DNA of 64,000 nucleotides from Hermodice carunculata (GCA_964020975.1 OZ026617.1:30279859-30343858); one strand, 5' to 3'; positions 1 to 14,500 are shown, numbered from the stretch's first letter. A program made the numbers and translations. The notes: a model not told the origin generated them from the sequence alone.

Positions 1-1169
1 AAGAAGAAAAGGGGAAAAAAGAGTATTTTCATACAGGAGTAGTGATGGTGGTGGTTTTTTTGTTTTTGTTTGTTTTTTTTGGGGGGCGGGGGGAGGGGCA
101 CAGTGTCACAGAAATCAGTAGTGACAGGTGAGGAGAAAAAGGAATATGGGCCTAGCTGCTTTTAATTTCACAGTTCATGGGGAAAAGGAGTGTTGGTAAT
201 TTCAAGCATGACAAATATATATAGAAAATCTTAAGTTTGTGCATATATTTTACTTGCACAGGGACCTACGATTCAGCAGAATAGAATATGGGCCTCGCTG
301 CCTTTATTTTGTAGCCGATAAGAAAAGCACAGACTGGAAGTATCTATTGAGAACATAAATTTTTGTGTGCAGTTTTCTTTTCCTTTTTTTTGCCTATGAC
401 TATGTCAGGTCTTGTTCTTAAATAGCAGGTCCCTGTGAGGAAACATATAGTCAGGCAGCTACCAGTAATTTTTCCAGTTGTACTTACATCAAACCTGACA
501 ATGGGACACCCCAGTATACTATTACAGGAATATTATCATGATGATACAAATAATATGAGATATGGAGTTCCAGTGGTGTGGTGCTTCTGGTGGTGTTAGT
601 TTCAACTAGCATCATAGGTGTCAAAAACACATTAAATTCATTATTATGATAATAAATTGAGATGGAAACTACAAAATTCACACCAGATAAGCATAATGCC
701 AAGTGTCAAATTTTGTTATAGGGTTTGTGACCGGTTTTCAAAGCACATTTAGCACTCTAGTAAAGGACACTAAGTTTGATACAAATGTGTTGAGAAAGAA
801 TAAGGCCAACAATACCAGATATATTGCAAATATGTTTGATTTTGCATAATATGGATGACCATGACCTGTTTTTGTGTGTCATAGGGAATGTTCTTCAGGG
901 CATTATTGCTAGTGATGCCAATTATATCGTCAGTTGTGAACATTATTTCTCGTATGTCTGAAGCTCATCCTGAATGGGTTATGTTAGGTGGGTATGAAAG
1001 ATAACTAAAGGTTTTAATCGTAATCTATTGGTTTCAAGTAGTAGACAAACCAATGAGAGGCTATAGTGCATTTAATTGAATAATAACGACTCTTCAAAAT
1101 GGCGTTGTTATTAAACTTATTTATCCAATAGAACTTCAATTTGGTGCTTACATGTATTTTCCCTTTTTA

Positions 1170-1340
1170 GACAAAGGAGAAAGAAAATCCAGTATGGGAG
1201 GCCCATTGGGGATAACATTGGGATCACGTGTTGGATTTTTGTGTTTTTGCTCAGCACAACTTCACGAAAACATGAAAATCCCACAGCTCATGCTCCCAAT
1301 GTAATCCTTAGTGGCTACCCATACTGGATTCTCTATATCC
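1170..1340. repeat. Foldback MITE, CCAGTATGGG family, copy 1
   Basis: The left arm contains AGAAAATCCAGTATGGGAGG and the right arm its inverted partner CTACCCATACTGGATTCTCT. Nearly the whole 170 bases can fold on itself around a short centre. Confidence 0.75.
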
Positions 1341-1394
1341 ATATATCATTTCAGGAACATTATACAGATAAAAGATATTACATGTGGAATGAGA

Positions 1395-1485
1395 GCCTCG
1401 CAAAAGCATGAAAATCCAACAACTCATGATCCTAACCTTATCTTCAATAGGCTATAAGCTATCCATACTGGATTCTCTACACTAT
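1395..1485. repeat. Foldback MITE half copy
   Basis: Contains only the right half of the same family: GCATGAAAATCCAACAACTC through ATCCATACTGGATTCTCT. Confidence 0.6.
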
Positions 1486-2460
1486 CCATACATGTACATG
1501 TATATCATTTAAGGAACATTATACAGACAAAATATATTACATGCGGAATGCTGGTGGTATAATTGTGTGGAGCTAACATCATAGGCATCAAAAACATTAA
1601 ATCTATTAAATATTGTGATAATGTATGTTAGGCATATGGTCAAGTTTTGTTATACATTGTGTGACCTTGATTTGTGAAGGTCATTAAGTAAAGGACACAA
1701 TTCAATATGTTGAGGAAGAATGATACCAAATGTACCACAAAGTTAGATGGAAGTGTGATGTATAACATGGATGACCTTGATGTGCTTTCTGAAGGTCATG
1801 AAGGGAATGCATGTCAGGAATTTTTTTTTTCTTTGTGATTGTTATCCAATTACATCAGGCTCATGGGCCTCTTGTATATGTAAATTCCACCACATTTTCC
1901 ATGTACACTGGCATCTAAACATTAGACCACCTCTTGTGCTTACACCGTGTCTTGTTTATCACCCTTTCATCATTTTAGAGTCTATTTACTTCTTACATAA
2001 ATGTACCTGTGTTTAAGGCGACGTGCATGAGACCACTTAAATATTGTTGGTAGTATGTGATCTGAACCTTCTTGCCCTTTAAGACCGAGTCCATTGCTTT
2101 CCTTAGCATGGCTTGTGTGCTCATGGCCAAACCCAGGCCAAGGAAAGCTGTTGAGCTGGAGCATGTGATCTTGACAGTTGTCCTCAACAAATCACATTCA
2201 ATTGTTTTTTATTATGTGTACCTTCAAATTAGTTCAGAACACTGATATGACTGAAGCAGATGACATTTGACCACCAGTGAATTTTGGGTTAAGTGAAGGG
2301 ACAGGGTTTAACAACAGACATTACTCTGTTACATTCCTAGGATCTTTAACATTTTTAATTTAAAGATTTAAAGTTTAAATCGTGTATTGTGTTGTTGTTT
2401 CAGAGTCAGTGTGAATGGAGCTCAACAGTCGAGTGAAAATTGTGCGGGAAAATATCCAGG

Positions 2461-2621
2461 ATGGGTGTCACTCACCTGTGGACAGTTTTGGAGCCAGCAG
2501 GAGTGAAGCAATGCTTGTCACAACTGGCAGGCTGCACTGTGGCAATAGATCTCAGTGGTTGGCTATATGAAAGTGAAAGAGCGAAAGATCTTGCTGGTCA
2601 CTTAGCTAAGCCTCATCTGCG
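2461..2621 (+). CDS. GEN1: GEN1 exon 1 (N-terminal nuclease start)
   Basis: Encodes residues 1-53 plus two bases. It contains the N-terminal Gly after Met, which in this family must be exposed to reach the active site, and the first catalytic acid in TVAIDLSGW (D30). The donor is G|GTAAGA at 2622. Confidence 0.95.
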
Positions 2622-5600
2622 GTAAGAGCAATTTTTTTAACCAATGTGATAAAAAATGTTGTAATCTTCATCTTGTTTACTCTAAAGTAATTAAACCCAA
2701 CATTGATAAACAGGTAAGTGATTTATGGATATATGTTAATAAACAAACAGAGAATCTTCTGTCACTGAGAGTGAGTTACTGTTATTTTGTCATGGCGGAT
2801 CATTGTTGGGATATGGAAATAGAGGCACCAGGCCCCCAGACACGATTTGTGGTAACAACCCTATTTGACACATACAATGAACAAAATCTCCATGAACAAG
2901 GGTCTCCTAAAATAAGACTAAAAATAGGTTTTTCGGAACTTTAAAGATAAACATGAATATGTTGTACAAAAATATCCTGTTGATCTCTATGATGATGTTT
3001 GATTATATGTCACACATGACGTGGAACAATTATGACAGACATAAAAAAACAACATGGCACACCAGGTCAGCATTGAGAGTAGTATGCCTAGGGCATAGTT
3101 TTTTGTGATGAATACCCAATTCAACATAAAATAAATAAAATCTCCCATGGCTGAGAGGAAGCTACTATTTTTCTCTCACTTGCTATTAGTGTTGGTGGGA
3201 AAAATCACTCATGACCTTTGGTCACTCATGATTTTCCCCACCAACAGCAATCCTTCATGAGATATACAATCATGTAATGTTAACTTACTGTTAGCCATGT
3301 AAGATTCTCTATTTCTCCAATGTCTGAAAGTGTAGCTTAAATGGGTTATCCTGCATGGGTATTAAGGACACAGTTTTAATTGTAATCTTTCTTTTTGTTA
3401 CCAACTCCTGCCACTTTCAATAAGGCGTGGTTTTCAAACTTTTTCCTCAGATAGAATTTTGATTTTGTGCATATTTGCCGTTTTTAGACATAGGAGAAAG
3501 AAAATCCAGTATGGGTGGCCCATTGGGAATAATTTTGGGATCCCTCGTTGTTGGATTTTTGCTTGGCACAGCCTTTTGAAAACATGAAAATCCAACAACT
3601 GGTGATTCAAGTATTATCCTCCATGGGCCACCCATACTGGATTCACTATTTCTCAGTCCACTGTTTTCTGTCTATTTTAAAATTTAAGTGCTCTTTGTGA
3701 GCCACATGAGCATGTTTGATACATGTATGTAGAGTAACACCTCTCTAACCGAAAAACCTCTCTATACTGAACACCATTTCTCGGTCCCATATATGTACCT
3801 CCAATGCAAGCAAACTTCCCTGTACCAAACACCTCACTATACCAAACCCTCTTTCCGGTCCCAAGGGTGTTTGGTATTCAGAGGTTTTACTGTATGTGTA
3901 TAAAATGAATGGTATACAGTGGTAGCTTTCTTATAACCCCCCCCCCCCCCCTTATTTTACTCTTAAGAGAAGCCACCCTACTTTTAAGGTTTACAGTTGT
4001 GGTGCATTTTATAGTTGCCTTTAAAGACAGCACTACTGTCAACAAAACCATCCATGATGAGCTACTTGTCTTTCCCAGAAGAACCTTTCTTCAAAGTCAA
4101 ATGCTTTATTTGTGTGAAATGTCAGGTGCATGTAACTGTCTTGACTGTTTGCATAATGAGGATGTACTCTGTTTGAGTCTGATTATACAATGTAGGTTTT
4201 TTTTCTACAGGAATTTGTTCTACAGAATTTCACATTTGCTGAGGCATCAGATAAAGGCAGTCATTGTGATAGAAGGGAAGCCGTCACCACTGAAGAAAGC
4301 AGAGTTAGAAAGACGAAACATACACAATCAGAAGTATGGATCTGGAGCAAAAAAATACAGTGGAGAGTCAGTTTTCTGGTCCAAGGTGGAGGAGGTAATA
4401 TTTATTCAAATCATCATATGCATTACTTCTGTTTGCGTTTTTTATTTTAGTGGTGTAATGTTCATTCTTGGTGCTTGGTCAAAACCTGTTCGAAGACGAA
4501 TAAATGCAATATGGAGTGGCAGTTAGCATATCAAAGTTAATTTTCATTAATATTCTATAAATGAGACTGGTGTTTAGATAAAATTTACTTAATGGTGATA
4601 TAAAGGGTAAATTCTGAGAAAAGAAAATGTGGATCAGACTTCTAGTGCCCAAGTACAGACCTTGGTTTTAGCTCAGCTGATTTGTCATATTGTATAAGAT
4701 TGATTGTTTTTGTAGGGTCAAAGAATGGGACCATTCCTTATAGTTAATCAAGTGGAATAGTGATAAACCCACTGTATAAATCCATTTACCAATATTAACT
4801 CATTCCATACCAGTCCCTGATTTTTCCATATATTTACCTAGATTTAAGACGACAATTGCATATTTAAATTCTTCATAAAAAGAGCTTTCGTTCAAGTACC
4901 AACATGCCTATTGTCTTAAGTCAGTGGTTCTGGCACTGCCTGGCAAGTCATGCTGTAGCTGCCGCAAGGGCAGCTGCAGCATGGCTTGCCAGGCAGTGCT
5001 AAAACCACTGACCAAGGCCTGTCACGATAGTATGGAATGAGTTAATGATGCTGTGGGCTGAGTTTCCTGACACATAGTTACAGTGGAGGTAGAGTACTTT
5101 TATGATGTTCTGTATTCATAAATGTCACAATACATTGTAACTGTGTAAGCCTACTTTCATCTCCTGCTATCAACTTTGCTGACTGACAAGTCAGGGGAAC
5201 CAAAAAGTGGCTGGCCTACCATGTCTCTTTTTGTCCCCCGCCACCAAAGGTGGCATAGGGGGGCATAGAGTTAGTGGGGATAGGGGCTGTGTCCATCTTT
5301 CCATTCGGAAGCATATCTCTAGAACCCTACGAGATAGAATATTGAAATTGGTACCAGAGATGCATCATACCACAGGCATGTGCGCTGTGTATTGTTTTTT
5401 CCCCTGAAAACAGGGCCCAAGAACATATTCATTTTCGTGTGTCTAGCAGCTGAAATTTATACCAAGATGCATCATACCAAGGGCAAGTGTGCCATGTATT
5501 GCTTTTGACCTATTTTGAAGGTCACGGGCCCAAGAACATATTAATATTTGTGCATCCAGACAATGCTGTATACATCATATAGGTTTCTTCTGTATATTGT

Positions 5601-8479
5601 GGCGGGGTATATAGATCCTTTGGGTCACTGTGCACTTGTTATCTTGGGTGCAAGTGATAAGTTTTGGGTTTCAAGCAGTTAGGCCTACATATGTGTTTAG
5701 GAAAAACTGAAGTGTGTAATCAGGGCTCGACAATTTTTTTAAAAATCACTTGTCCGCAGGGCAAGTAAATTTCAAAATCCACTTGTCCGCGTACAAAATC
5801 CACTTGTCCTGATAAAACTTCTGCAAACATTGTTTTTTTCAAACACAATGCTAAGGCCTACACAAACCATTTACCCTAAAATATATTTGCCGCTTATTGT
5901 CGCTTGCAAATTCGCAAAAAAATATGAAATTTTACAACGATTCAAGCTGCAACTGTTCGACAGTGAAACTGGCAAAACATTAAAAATACAAATTAAAAAA
6001 GTAAGCTATTTGCATGGGGTGACTAACGGTGAAAAATACATTGTACTTTCTGGGACGATAGGAGTCCGTATCCTGGTTAAACTTATATAACGATTTAAAT
6101 AGTTGCATTGGTTTCAGGATCCTTTCTCGCTGCCTCTGATGCAGTGATGGGATGCATATCGTTTGCGTACCTACCATAAACGCTATCGGTACACCGTAGT
6201 AAATTTGTGTATACAGTATTGGCAAGTTCCTCGCAATAAACGGTGTTCTTATATCAAATTCAAACGCAAATTTTAATATTTCAAATCAGAAATCGAGCAT
6301 GCGCACCGTCAACATCTTTCCTGCAACTGCACACAAACAGCTGCTTTGGCCATGTGCTCTGACGCACAACACATCACCCGATTGGTCAATTGAGTCACAT
6401 GCAAAAATGAGCCAATCGCGGCTCGTGTTGCAGTGTTTTCATCATGGCTTCCGCCCAGTGAACATGTGTGAATATGCCGTAATTTACGGAGGGAACACAC
6501 AAACGGGAAGCTTTGTTTATATTGCAGCATGCGAAAATAAAGATTCCAGTGTTTATTGCAATAATTATTTGGAGTCACAGGCAAATACGCAAAGGTAGGG
6601 GGATAGAGAAAAATGCCGAGTGTGTGACAGATCAGTCAGCATGATGATCCGTTCACCGTGGATTACTCCACGCGGTCACTTGCGTGTGACTGGCAGATGT
6701 GTGTTTTGTTTGGCCGGGAAGTCAACTTGCGGCACCTTTACATGGTATCTCCAACACTTTTAGAGCCCACCGATAAATTGTCTTTGATGCTAAATTGCTC
6801 AAGAATTTGCCATGCAAGTTTTAAAATTTTTTGATGTTCCTTTGTCATCGTTCGGGCAGATTAGACTGACGGTGAGGTGCTGTGACCTTGCCCCGATACG
6901 GGCGAAAGCCAATATGCCTCAATGCATGACTGCTGGTACCTTTGATCTCGTAGTCGTATGTACGCAACGGTCAAAATACCTGCTTGTTTTGACAGAAATC
7001 AAGTAGGTAGTCAAGTCCTGTTGAATACACCTGCTAACCATGTAATTGTTTAAACCTGGATTGTTTACTTTAAGCCAGGGGATTATCATCACCTATTGCG
7101 CATTGGCAGTCCCCACGCACATGCCTGCATTGGTGTGTGTTCTGTTCACACGGACCACAGTTATCGCCAACATATGGAGTTGAGTCGCGAAGGCTCTGAC
7201 TGCTCATCATCATGTTGCCGTGCATGCAAACAGACATAATTTCAGTCCAATTAAAAAAGGAAAGAATTAGCTTGTCTGCAGGACAAGTTGAATTTGAAAG
7301 TCACTTGTCCGAGAAGAGCTTTAGCTTGTCCCGGAACGTCGGATCATAGGAATTTTCGCATCCTGGTNNNNNNNNNNNNNNNNNNNNNNNNNNNNNNNNN
7401 NNNNNNNNNNNNNNNNNNNNNNNNNNNNNNNNNNNNNNNNNNNNNNNNNNNNNNNNNNNNNNNNNNNNNNNNNNNNNNNNNNNNNNNNNNNNNNNNNNNN
7501 NNNNNNNNNNNNNNNNNNNNNNNNNNNNNNNNNNNNNNNNNNNNNNNNNNNNNNNNNNNNNNNNNNNGTAATGATTTGAGAGTGTATTTCAAAGGTTGAG
7601 GGGACCAGTTCAAAACCACCAGTTGCCTTTTATAGGTAACTGTCTGTCTCAAGTCAGGAATGAAATTTATTTCTTCATATTGTTGCTGGAAGATGTATAC
7701 TGTTGATTCTCTGCATTCTGCTGTTTTTAACTTTGATCTTATTGTTCAGGTGAAATTTTTAAATTTTAAATGTGGGTCATGCTTTTGTGAACTGTTGGAG
7801 ATTTGTGTAGGTAAATATTCAGTTTCTCAGAGAATGCCATTTGATTTCCACACATGGTCAGCTGATAAAGACCCCAATTACTCCCAGTGCGCACTGATAA
7901 AAGCTGTTGACTCAGTCCAAAGTTTAAAGAATAAAAATGATTAGTCTTTACCGTGCATATAAAAATTGGAAAGCTAGAAAGGTCATCAGTGTTGCCTGTT
8001 TTTGTATATTTTATTTTATTTTATTTTATTTTATTTTATTTTATTTTATTTTGTTTTCTATTTCTCAAACAGGGATTGATATTTTTGAATAAAAATAAAT
8101 GGGGGTGGATGGATGGGTCCATATTGTTTGTTAAGCCCACATGATAAGAGCTGGGGGGGGGGGGTACACTACAATCAGGGTATATGTTACAATTGGAATA
8201 AATACTTTATTTCTGAGGATCCAAGGATACCAGACTATACTTACATTGTACATGTATGTACATGTGAATTTTTTTTATCATGATCAAGGCAAGACAGCTG
8301 CTGTGTTGTGTTTTCAGTGCTGCCAGTTGCTAGGATGTCTTGGTGTACCATTTGTGTATAGTGAAGGCGAGGCGGAGGCCACATGTGCTGTGCTCAATCA
8401 GGAAAAGGTGAGGGGTCAAGTCTTGTGGTAGCAACACATTTTGTGCTTTATAGGAGACAATTCAATATATATATACATA

Positions 8480-8555
<76 letters not shown>

Positions 8556-11500
8556 AAGAAAAACAGGAAGAAAATATATCTGTATGTTTGATGAAACCTG
8601 TGTTGTAGCTCTATGTATTTGTTTCATGTTCCTTCCCAAACAGACTTAAGCTCAGTATTTTTTTTTCTAGTTTGCTTTTTTCACAGTAAAGTGGAGCAAA
8701 AATACATAGAACTTAGTCTTATCAACAAGCAGCACTTCATAGAAGTCATGGAAACATCTGAAGTTCATAAAAACCACTGTACATGGAAATGAAACAGACA
8801 TACAGTACAACTTGTTTTGAGAGACCACCCCAAGTCAAGCCAAAAAGTGCTCACATAAGGCAGGTGGTTAGTAAATAGAGGTGTAATAACATGGGAAGGA
8901 TGGCCAAAGGAACATAATAAACATGGTCTGAAAAGGCATGTGGTCTTTCCTTACAGTGGTCTCTCAAAACAGGTATCACTGTATTCTTACTCTTTTTGGA
9001 GAAATGAAAGAAAGTATATGGGTGGAGGATGGGCATCCTGCCGTACCAACACAAAAGTGCTGCACAAGTGTTTGAAAATTGGAACACAAAAATGACTAGC
9101 ACAATTGTTAATAAAGGCAACTTGAGACTCTCAGTGGTGCTCATGGTTCTGTTTTTGCTATGATTATACTACTAGTGAAAATAAAGATGCCACTGCTCAA
9201 TGTTGTACCAGCATGTCTGTAGTTACATAGAATATAACAAATCAGGTCAACAGCTTTTCTTGGCATGCTGCACCCAAAGCGTGCTGGGGAAAGCTGTTGA
9301 CTCAGTCCAAAATGAGGCATTGAAAGAGTTAAAGAGACTGTCTGACTTTACTGAGATCACCCTTTGAGAACAATGTTGAACACAGGGTCAGTGGCATCTT
9401 TCTATTGACCAGGCGTATATATCTGCCAAACCTTGCATGTGTTATGCACACAAGTAATTTTATGCCCCAAGAATGGACAGAGTTTGTTTTCAGATCGACT
9501 TTAATGATGGTGGGTCACATAGCAAATCCTACAGAGGGAATACAGCTGTGATGGAAAGTTGTACTGTGAACATGTAGATCTGTCCAATGTAGTCTTTACA
9601 GCATTTTGAGAGAAAAAAGTGACTGTACAATAAGTAGGAAACTATTTGGACAAAGGATTGGAATACCTTGGCAAAAAACTTACATAGGCATGTGTATTGT
9701 AGTTTATAATGTGTATATAATTTTGATTGAATTAATTAAGTTTTTTTTTTTTTTTTTTTCAAAATTTGAAAGCCATGCTGTTGCCAACATTTTTCTGCAA
9801 GTGATTGGTAATTTTTTTGGGTGATGATTTTGCAGGTTGTTGATGCATGTATCACAAATGACAGTGATACTTTCCTTTATGGTGGACAAACAGTGTACAG
9901 GAATTTTACTGGTAACTCAAAGGTTTGTCTTGCATTACCTATTTTTTCCATGCTTTCGTACCGTGCAATTTTATTATTTTAATGGAATAAATTTGTATTG
10001 TAGCATTTTCAAACAGGATTTAAATCTTAATGGGCATGGCAAACTTCTTAAATGCAGAGAAAATTTAAATTTTGAATTTTGATCAGAAAAGGTAATAACA
10101 TTAATATTTGCTGGAGGTTTGTGCAAGCACACTGCAACTTCACTTCATTTTGCAAATTGGAAATTCATTTTGCACAGGTATTTTATTTGTTATCACATAT
10201 CACAAGTAGCTTGTCTGAGTGTCAAATTGATCGGTTACATAGCATTAGCCAGCATTGCAGATGCTGGGAAATGATGGAGTCCAATTGACAATCGTGGGCC
10301 TCAGTGTTTGCCAGTGTTAGCCCATGTTTGTCTGCATTTGGAGACTTGTAATGTTGGCAAACTGTAACTAACGCCCTACACTGCTCTTTAGTCACAAATT
10401 GATTGGAGTACACAAAAAGGTGAATTCAACTGGATTGCAATGGAAAAGACCCTTGCAACCTGACTGATTACTTGCAATGTAATGAAATCTTGACAATACA
10501 ATAAAACCTGTTTTGAGAGACTGCCAATAGGACAGGCTAAAAGTGGTCACATAAGGCAGGTGGTCTCTCAAAAATGTGAAAGATAGCAAAAGGGACATGC
10601 TAAACATGGTCTGACAAGGCAGGTAGTCTTTCACAGTGGTGAACTCATCATGAAAACCATCTGCTGAAGTAGGCATTTTTAGCTCAGCTGACTTATCAGT
10701 CAGCTGAGGTTTTGCGAGGGTCTGTCGTCCGCTGTCCATCCCCAATTCACATTTTAGACTTCTTCTCAAAAACCGTCACCTAGGTTCACTTCAAACTTGG
10801 TGGATATGTGCCTTGGTTGGTTCTCCACCAAGTTTGGTCATTATCCAGTGATTTTGGAATTTTGATTATTTTTTTGTTCTTTTTTTGGACAAAACTTAAA
10901 AAAAATCTTGTTTTCCCAACTGCTCACCCAATTGCTTTGATATCACACAGGAACACTCACTGGAAACTCCTAGTTCCTAATTTGTTCACCAGGTGGTGCT
11001 GCATTTTTTTGTGTATTTTTTATGATATTTTTGGGTGTTTTGGCTATTTTAACTTCTTCTCCAGAACCGTCACTCAGATTGAGCTGAAACTTTGTGAATA
11101 TGTTTCTTGTGAAAAGGTCAAACAAAGTTGTTCACCAGGTGGCACTGCTCTGGATCCTCGATTTTTAATCATTTTTTTAATTTGGGTACTTTTCGGTAAG
11201 TGGACCTTTCCAATTGATTACTATGTAAGTCAATGCATTCTAATGCTAATTCACATTTTGGACTACTCTGAAAAAAACTGTCCATCAGATTGACTCCAAA
11301 CTTAGTGGTATTGTAACTCGGGTGGGTCTCTACCAAGTTTGTACAAATAGTCATGCCCCAGTGATTTGGGGAATTTTTATGATTTAAATTTTTTTTTTTA
11401 AATCTTAAAGAAAGTTTTAATAGGGAAATGTAACATTGGGATTTCTTGTAATGGTTATAACTTCAACAATTTTGGCCAGATTTGTGTCAAACTTGGTAGG

Positions 11501-14500
11501 GATGTACCTTTGATAAGTGTATGCCTACTTTGTCCTATCCCAAGTTCACAGAACATCAAGTTTAATGAATCTCTAGGTCAGCTGAGCATGGGCTGTTCAG
11601 ACAGCCCTCTTGCTGTATAATTCCTTCATCACCATACCAACATTGTGACTTAAAAGCAGGATGGAGTGTTTGTTTGGTGAAATTACTGATCGTGCGAAGA
11701 AGACCATAGATCAACATCATGCTGTTTACAATGCATCCAGACCAGCACAATCAGTGAATATGACTCTTCCTGCAGCTCATGTCCACGTGTTTTTTTTACT
11801 ACAGCGGTCTTGCTCTTATAAGCCCACCCCAAATGCAGCCAAAAAGTGGCCTTATAAGAGGGGTGGCCTCTCTTGAGAGGGGAATATAATGGAAATACCA
11901 TACTTTCTGCACATGAATGCTGGCCTTTCAAGAGGGGTGGTCTCTGGTAAGAGGGGCATTATGAGAGAGGGACCACTGTATGCGTCTTTCCCCTTAAGTA
12001 TAGTTTGTGTGGGATGTTTCTCCATCAAAATTTAAATTTGACAGCAAAAATATAATGTACTTCTTGTGTCACATTCATGTCACCCATTTTGGAAAGTTCA
12101 TCGGAGAACAGCATCCATGTTTGTTGGTTTCAGTGCTTTACTGGGCAGTTATTGGAAGTGGAAGTACTTTTCAGTTATTGTTGGCAGTGACTTTCCAAAT
12201 TTTGATGCTATGTAGTCAAATTTGACTGATTAATATGGTGGGAAATATCAACACATATCAAATTTAGTTAATCGTAGGATAGTATACCAAAATAGAACAG
12301 ACTTTGATCTTTCCCATGGTACCAACCATTCCAGACATTTGTTAACAAACATGGCCCCATGGGAACCCAAACTTGTGGAAACTTGCATTTTTTCTGTGGA
12401 TTTCCACACTTTTACTTGCCCTAAATGACTATCAATTATTATTTATATTGCGTAGATAAATAAATGTATATATTTTACCACAAACGAAATGTCACTACCA
12501 AAAACTGTAATGTTGAATCAGTCATACTACCCCGGCACACGTGCTGACACCTGTTCCTACAGTGCAGGAACAGACAGCGACAGTTTGGATGTGTTCATAG
12601 CACATTTTTATTGTTCATGAAGAATTAATGTGAGGAGTAGAGTGGACCTAAACCCAAGTAATGTGAGTGGGAAGGGTTAAGCCAGCAAACTTTCTGTTTT
12701 TACCCCTCAGCCTTTAGGCCGGAGGGGTATTGTTGTCACCTACGCATCTGTCCAGGCCTTGTTAACACCATATCTCCAAAATAACTCACTTTACAGAGAC
12801 CAAATATCTATCACAGAGGGCCATTGAGGTGCTTAAGATGCTTATCGAAAAGTAGGTCTCTAGGTCACATGTTTAAGTCAGTATTACATTAAGAAAAAAA
12901 AACAGTGTTAACACAATATCTAAAAAAATATTGAATGTAGCTTCATCAATTATTTATGACAGTTGGTCCTAAAGATGCCTCAGATGCCTATGGAAAACTA
13001 GGTCACTGGGCCAGATATTTAGGTCACAGTGCTGCATTGAAGAAAAATGGTGATATCATATAGATCTTTAAATATTAATTTACTCATTGTAGCTGCAGCC
13101 ATTATTTATGACAGTTGGTCCTAAGGATGCCTCAGACACCTAGTGAAAACTAGGTCACTGGGTCACATATTTAGGTCACAGTGCTGTATTGAAGAAAAAT
13201 GGCCTTGCCATGATATCTCTGGTCATTGCATTTGCACCAAAGCAAGGTCAAACAGAAGTAACCCTGATTTACTGGAGAGGTATTTTTGTCATCTACGCGT
13301 CCGTCTCTCTGTGTCTGTCCGCCCTGGCTGAGGGGTTTTAGCTCAGTGATCGGCTTCTGTTTTGAAGTAATCTTCATCCATTTCAGATGGGCATGTAATT
13401 TCACCCATAGTAAACAATGGCCTCTCGAGCAATTCACATTCCAGTTGCCCGCATATCCTACCCACAATGCCATGCATGCTGCACCCTCTTGTGAGGATTT
13501 TTGCAAATGGCACCCAACCTGAATCCCACGTATTGCATGGTGACATCACCTGCTTCCTTAGGTACATGATATTTTCAACCAATGAATGAACCAGGTATTG
13601 TTTATACCCAAGTGTCTCCACCTGCAACAGGTGCATAGCAAGTGGAAGTTACATATACCTGTAGTTGTACATAAAACACTCCACTTTGTGTGATGAGAAC
13701 ATAACAACCTTTACAATATTATTCTTTGACAGTTTGGTACACATACATGTACATGTAGTTGAAGCCCCTGATTGAGATGACATGCGCATTCTAATCTTTA
13801 CTTGCCTTGATTGCTGACTGGTTTCTTTAAGGAGCGGTTTGTGGATTCCTATAGCATGAACGATATAAAGAGCAAGTTGGGTTTGGACCGTAAAGGACTG
13901 GTAGCCATGGCACTGTTGATGGGCTGTGACTACAAGCAGGGAGGTGTACACAGCATTGGGAAACAGCAAGCCACGCAGCTCGTGACAACACTGAAAGATG
14001 TTGATATCCTGTCCAGGTATATTGACCCCATTCCCTTAGGATTGGGGCTGGAGTTAACAGCTTCCCTCGGTGTCTGAGCGTTTAGCCAAAACCCTGGAAA
14101 ACTGTTGATGTAGGGCATACTCCTCAATAGACGTATTATGTAAAGCTCTCTCTCTCTCTTTCAAAACCATTTCCTCTTATTGCATTAAACCCTTTTAAAC
14201 CTTATTCTAATTGTTAACAACCATTTCACACACTTTCTCAACTTATTGATGAAACTGTTGAAATGGTTTGCCATTTGAAACCCTTTGTCACCCTTTTACG
14301 AACCCTTTGTCAATCTTTTGCAAACCATTTACAACCTTTACAAACCCCAGTACAACACTTAAGTTTTAGATGGGCTTAACTGCATATCTTCAATGACACT
14401 TTACAAAACGTGTCCAATATCTGAATGTGTGAGTCATATAGCAAAGTAATTTGACTTCAAATCCTCAAAATGTGTGTTAATAAGTGAATTTGTCACATAA

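Larger units (their letters stand above)
575..1808 (+). repeat. Direct duplication in the GEN1 upstream flank
   Basis: About 575-895 and 1548-1808 are diverged direct copies. Both run from the ...AGCATCATAGG..CAAAAACA.. segment, through TAAAGGACAC, to ATGGATGACC and GGGAATG. A second short pair (about 1340-1392 and 1490-1550, containing GGAACATTATACAGA) repeats inside the interval. This is non-coding; no gene is visible from 1 to 2400. Confidence 0.7.
5046..7850 (+). repeat. About 450-bp repeat 'R', split by two later insertions
   Basis: The pieces 5046-5233, 5611-5720 and 7568-7850 follow in order the same unit as the tandem copies at 55.0-55.9 kb. Shared landmarks are CTGACTGACAAGTCAGG, GTTAGGCCTACAT, TTTCAAAGGTTGAG, AAAACCACCAGTTGCC and GTCTCAAGTCAGGA. 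The gaps in it are filled by the elements at 5234-5610 and 5721 to about 7560. Confidence 0.75.

Noticed and set aside
3909-4526. 205-codon plus-strand frame as a separate gene
   Set aside because: Only 4211-4394 is coding (GEN1 exon 2); the rest is intron read-through on both sides of good splice sites.
8448-8639. Minus-strand frame of 63 codons
   Set aside because: Translation of the (TA)n(GT)n microsatellite.
10808-11293. 161-codon plus-strand frame
   Set aside because: Lies wholly in the repetitive TTTTTAGCTCAGCTGA element and shows no domain.
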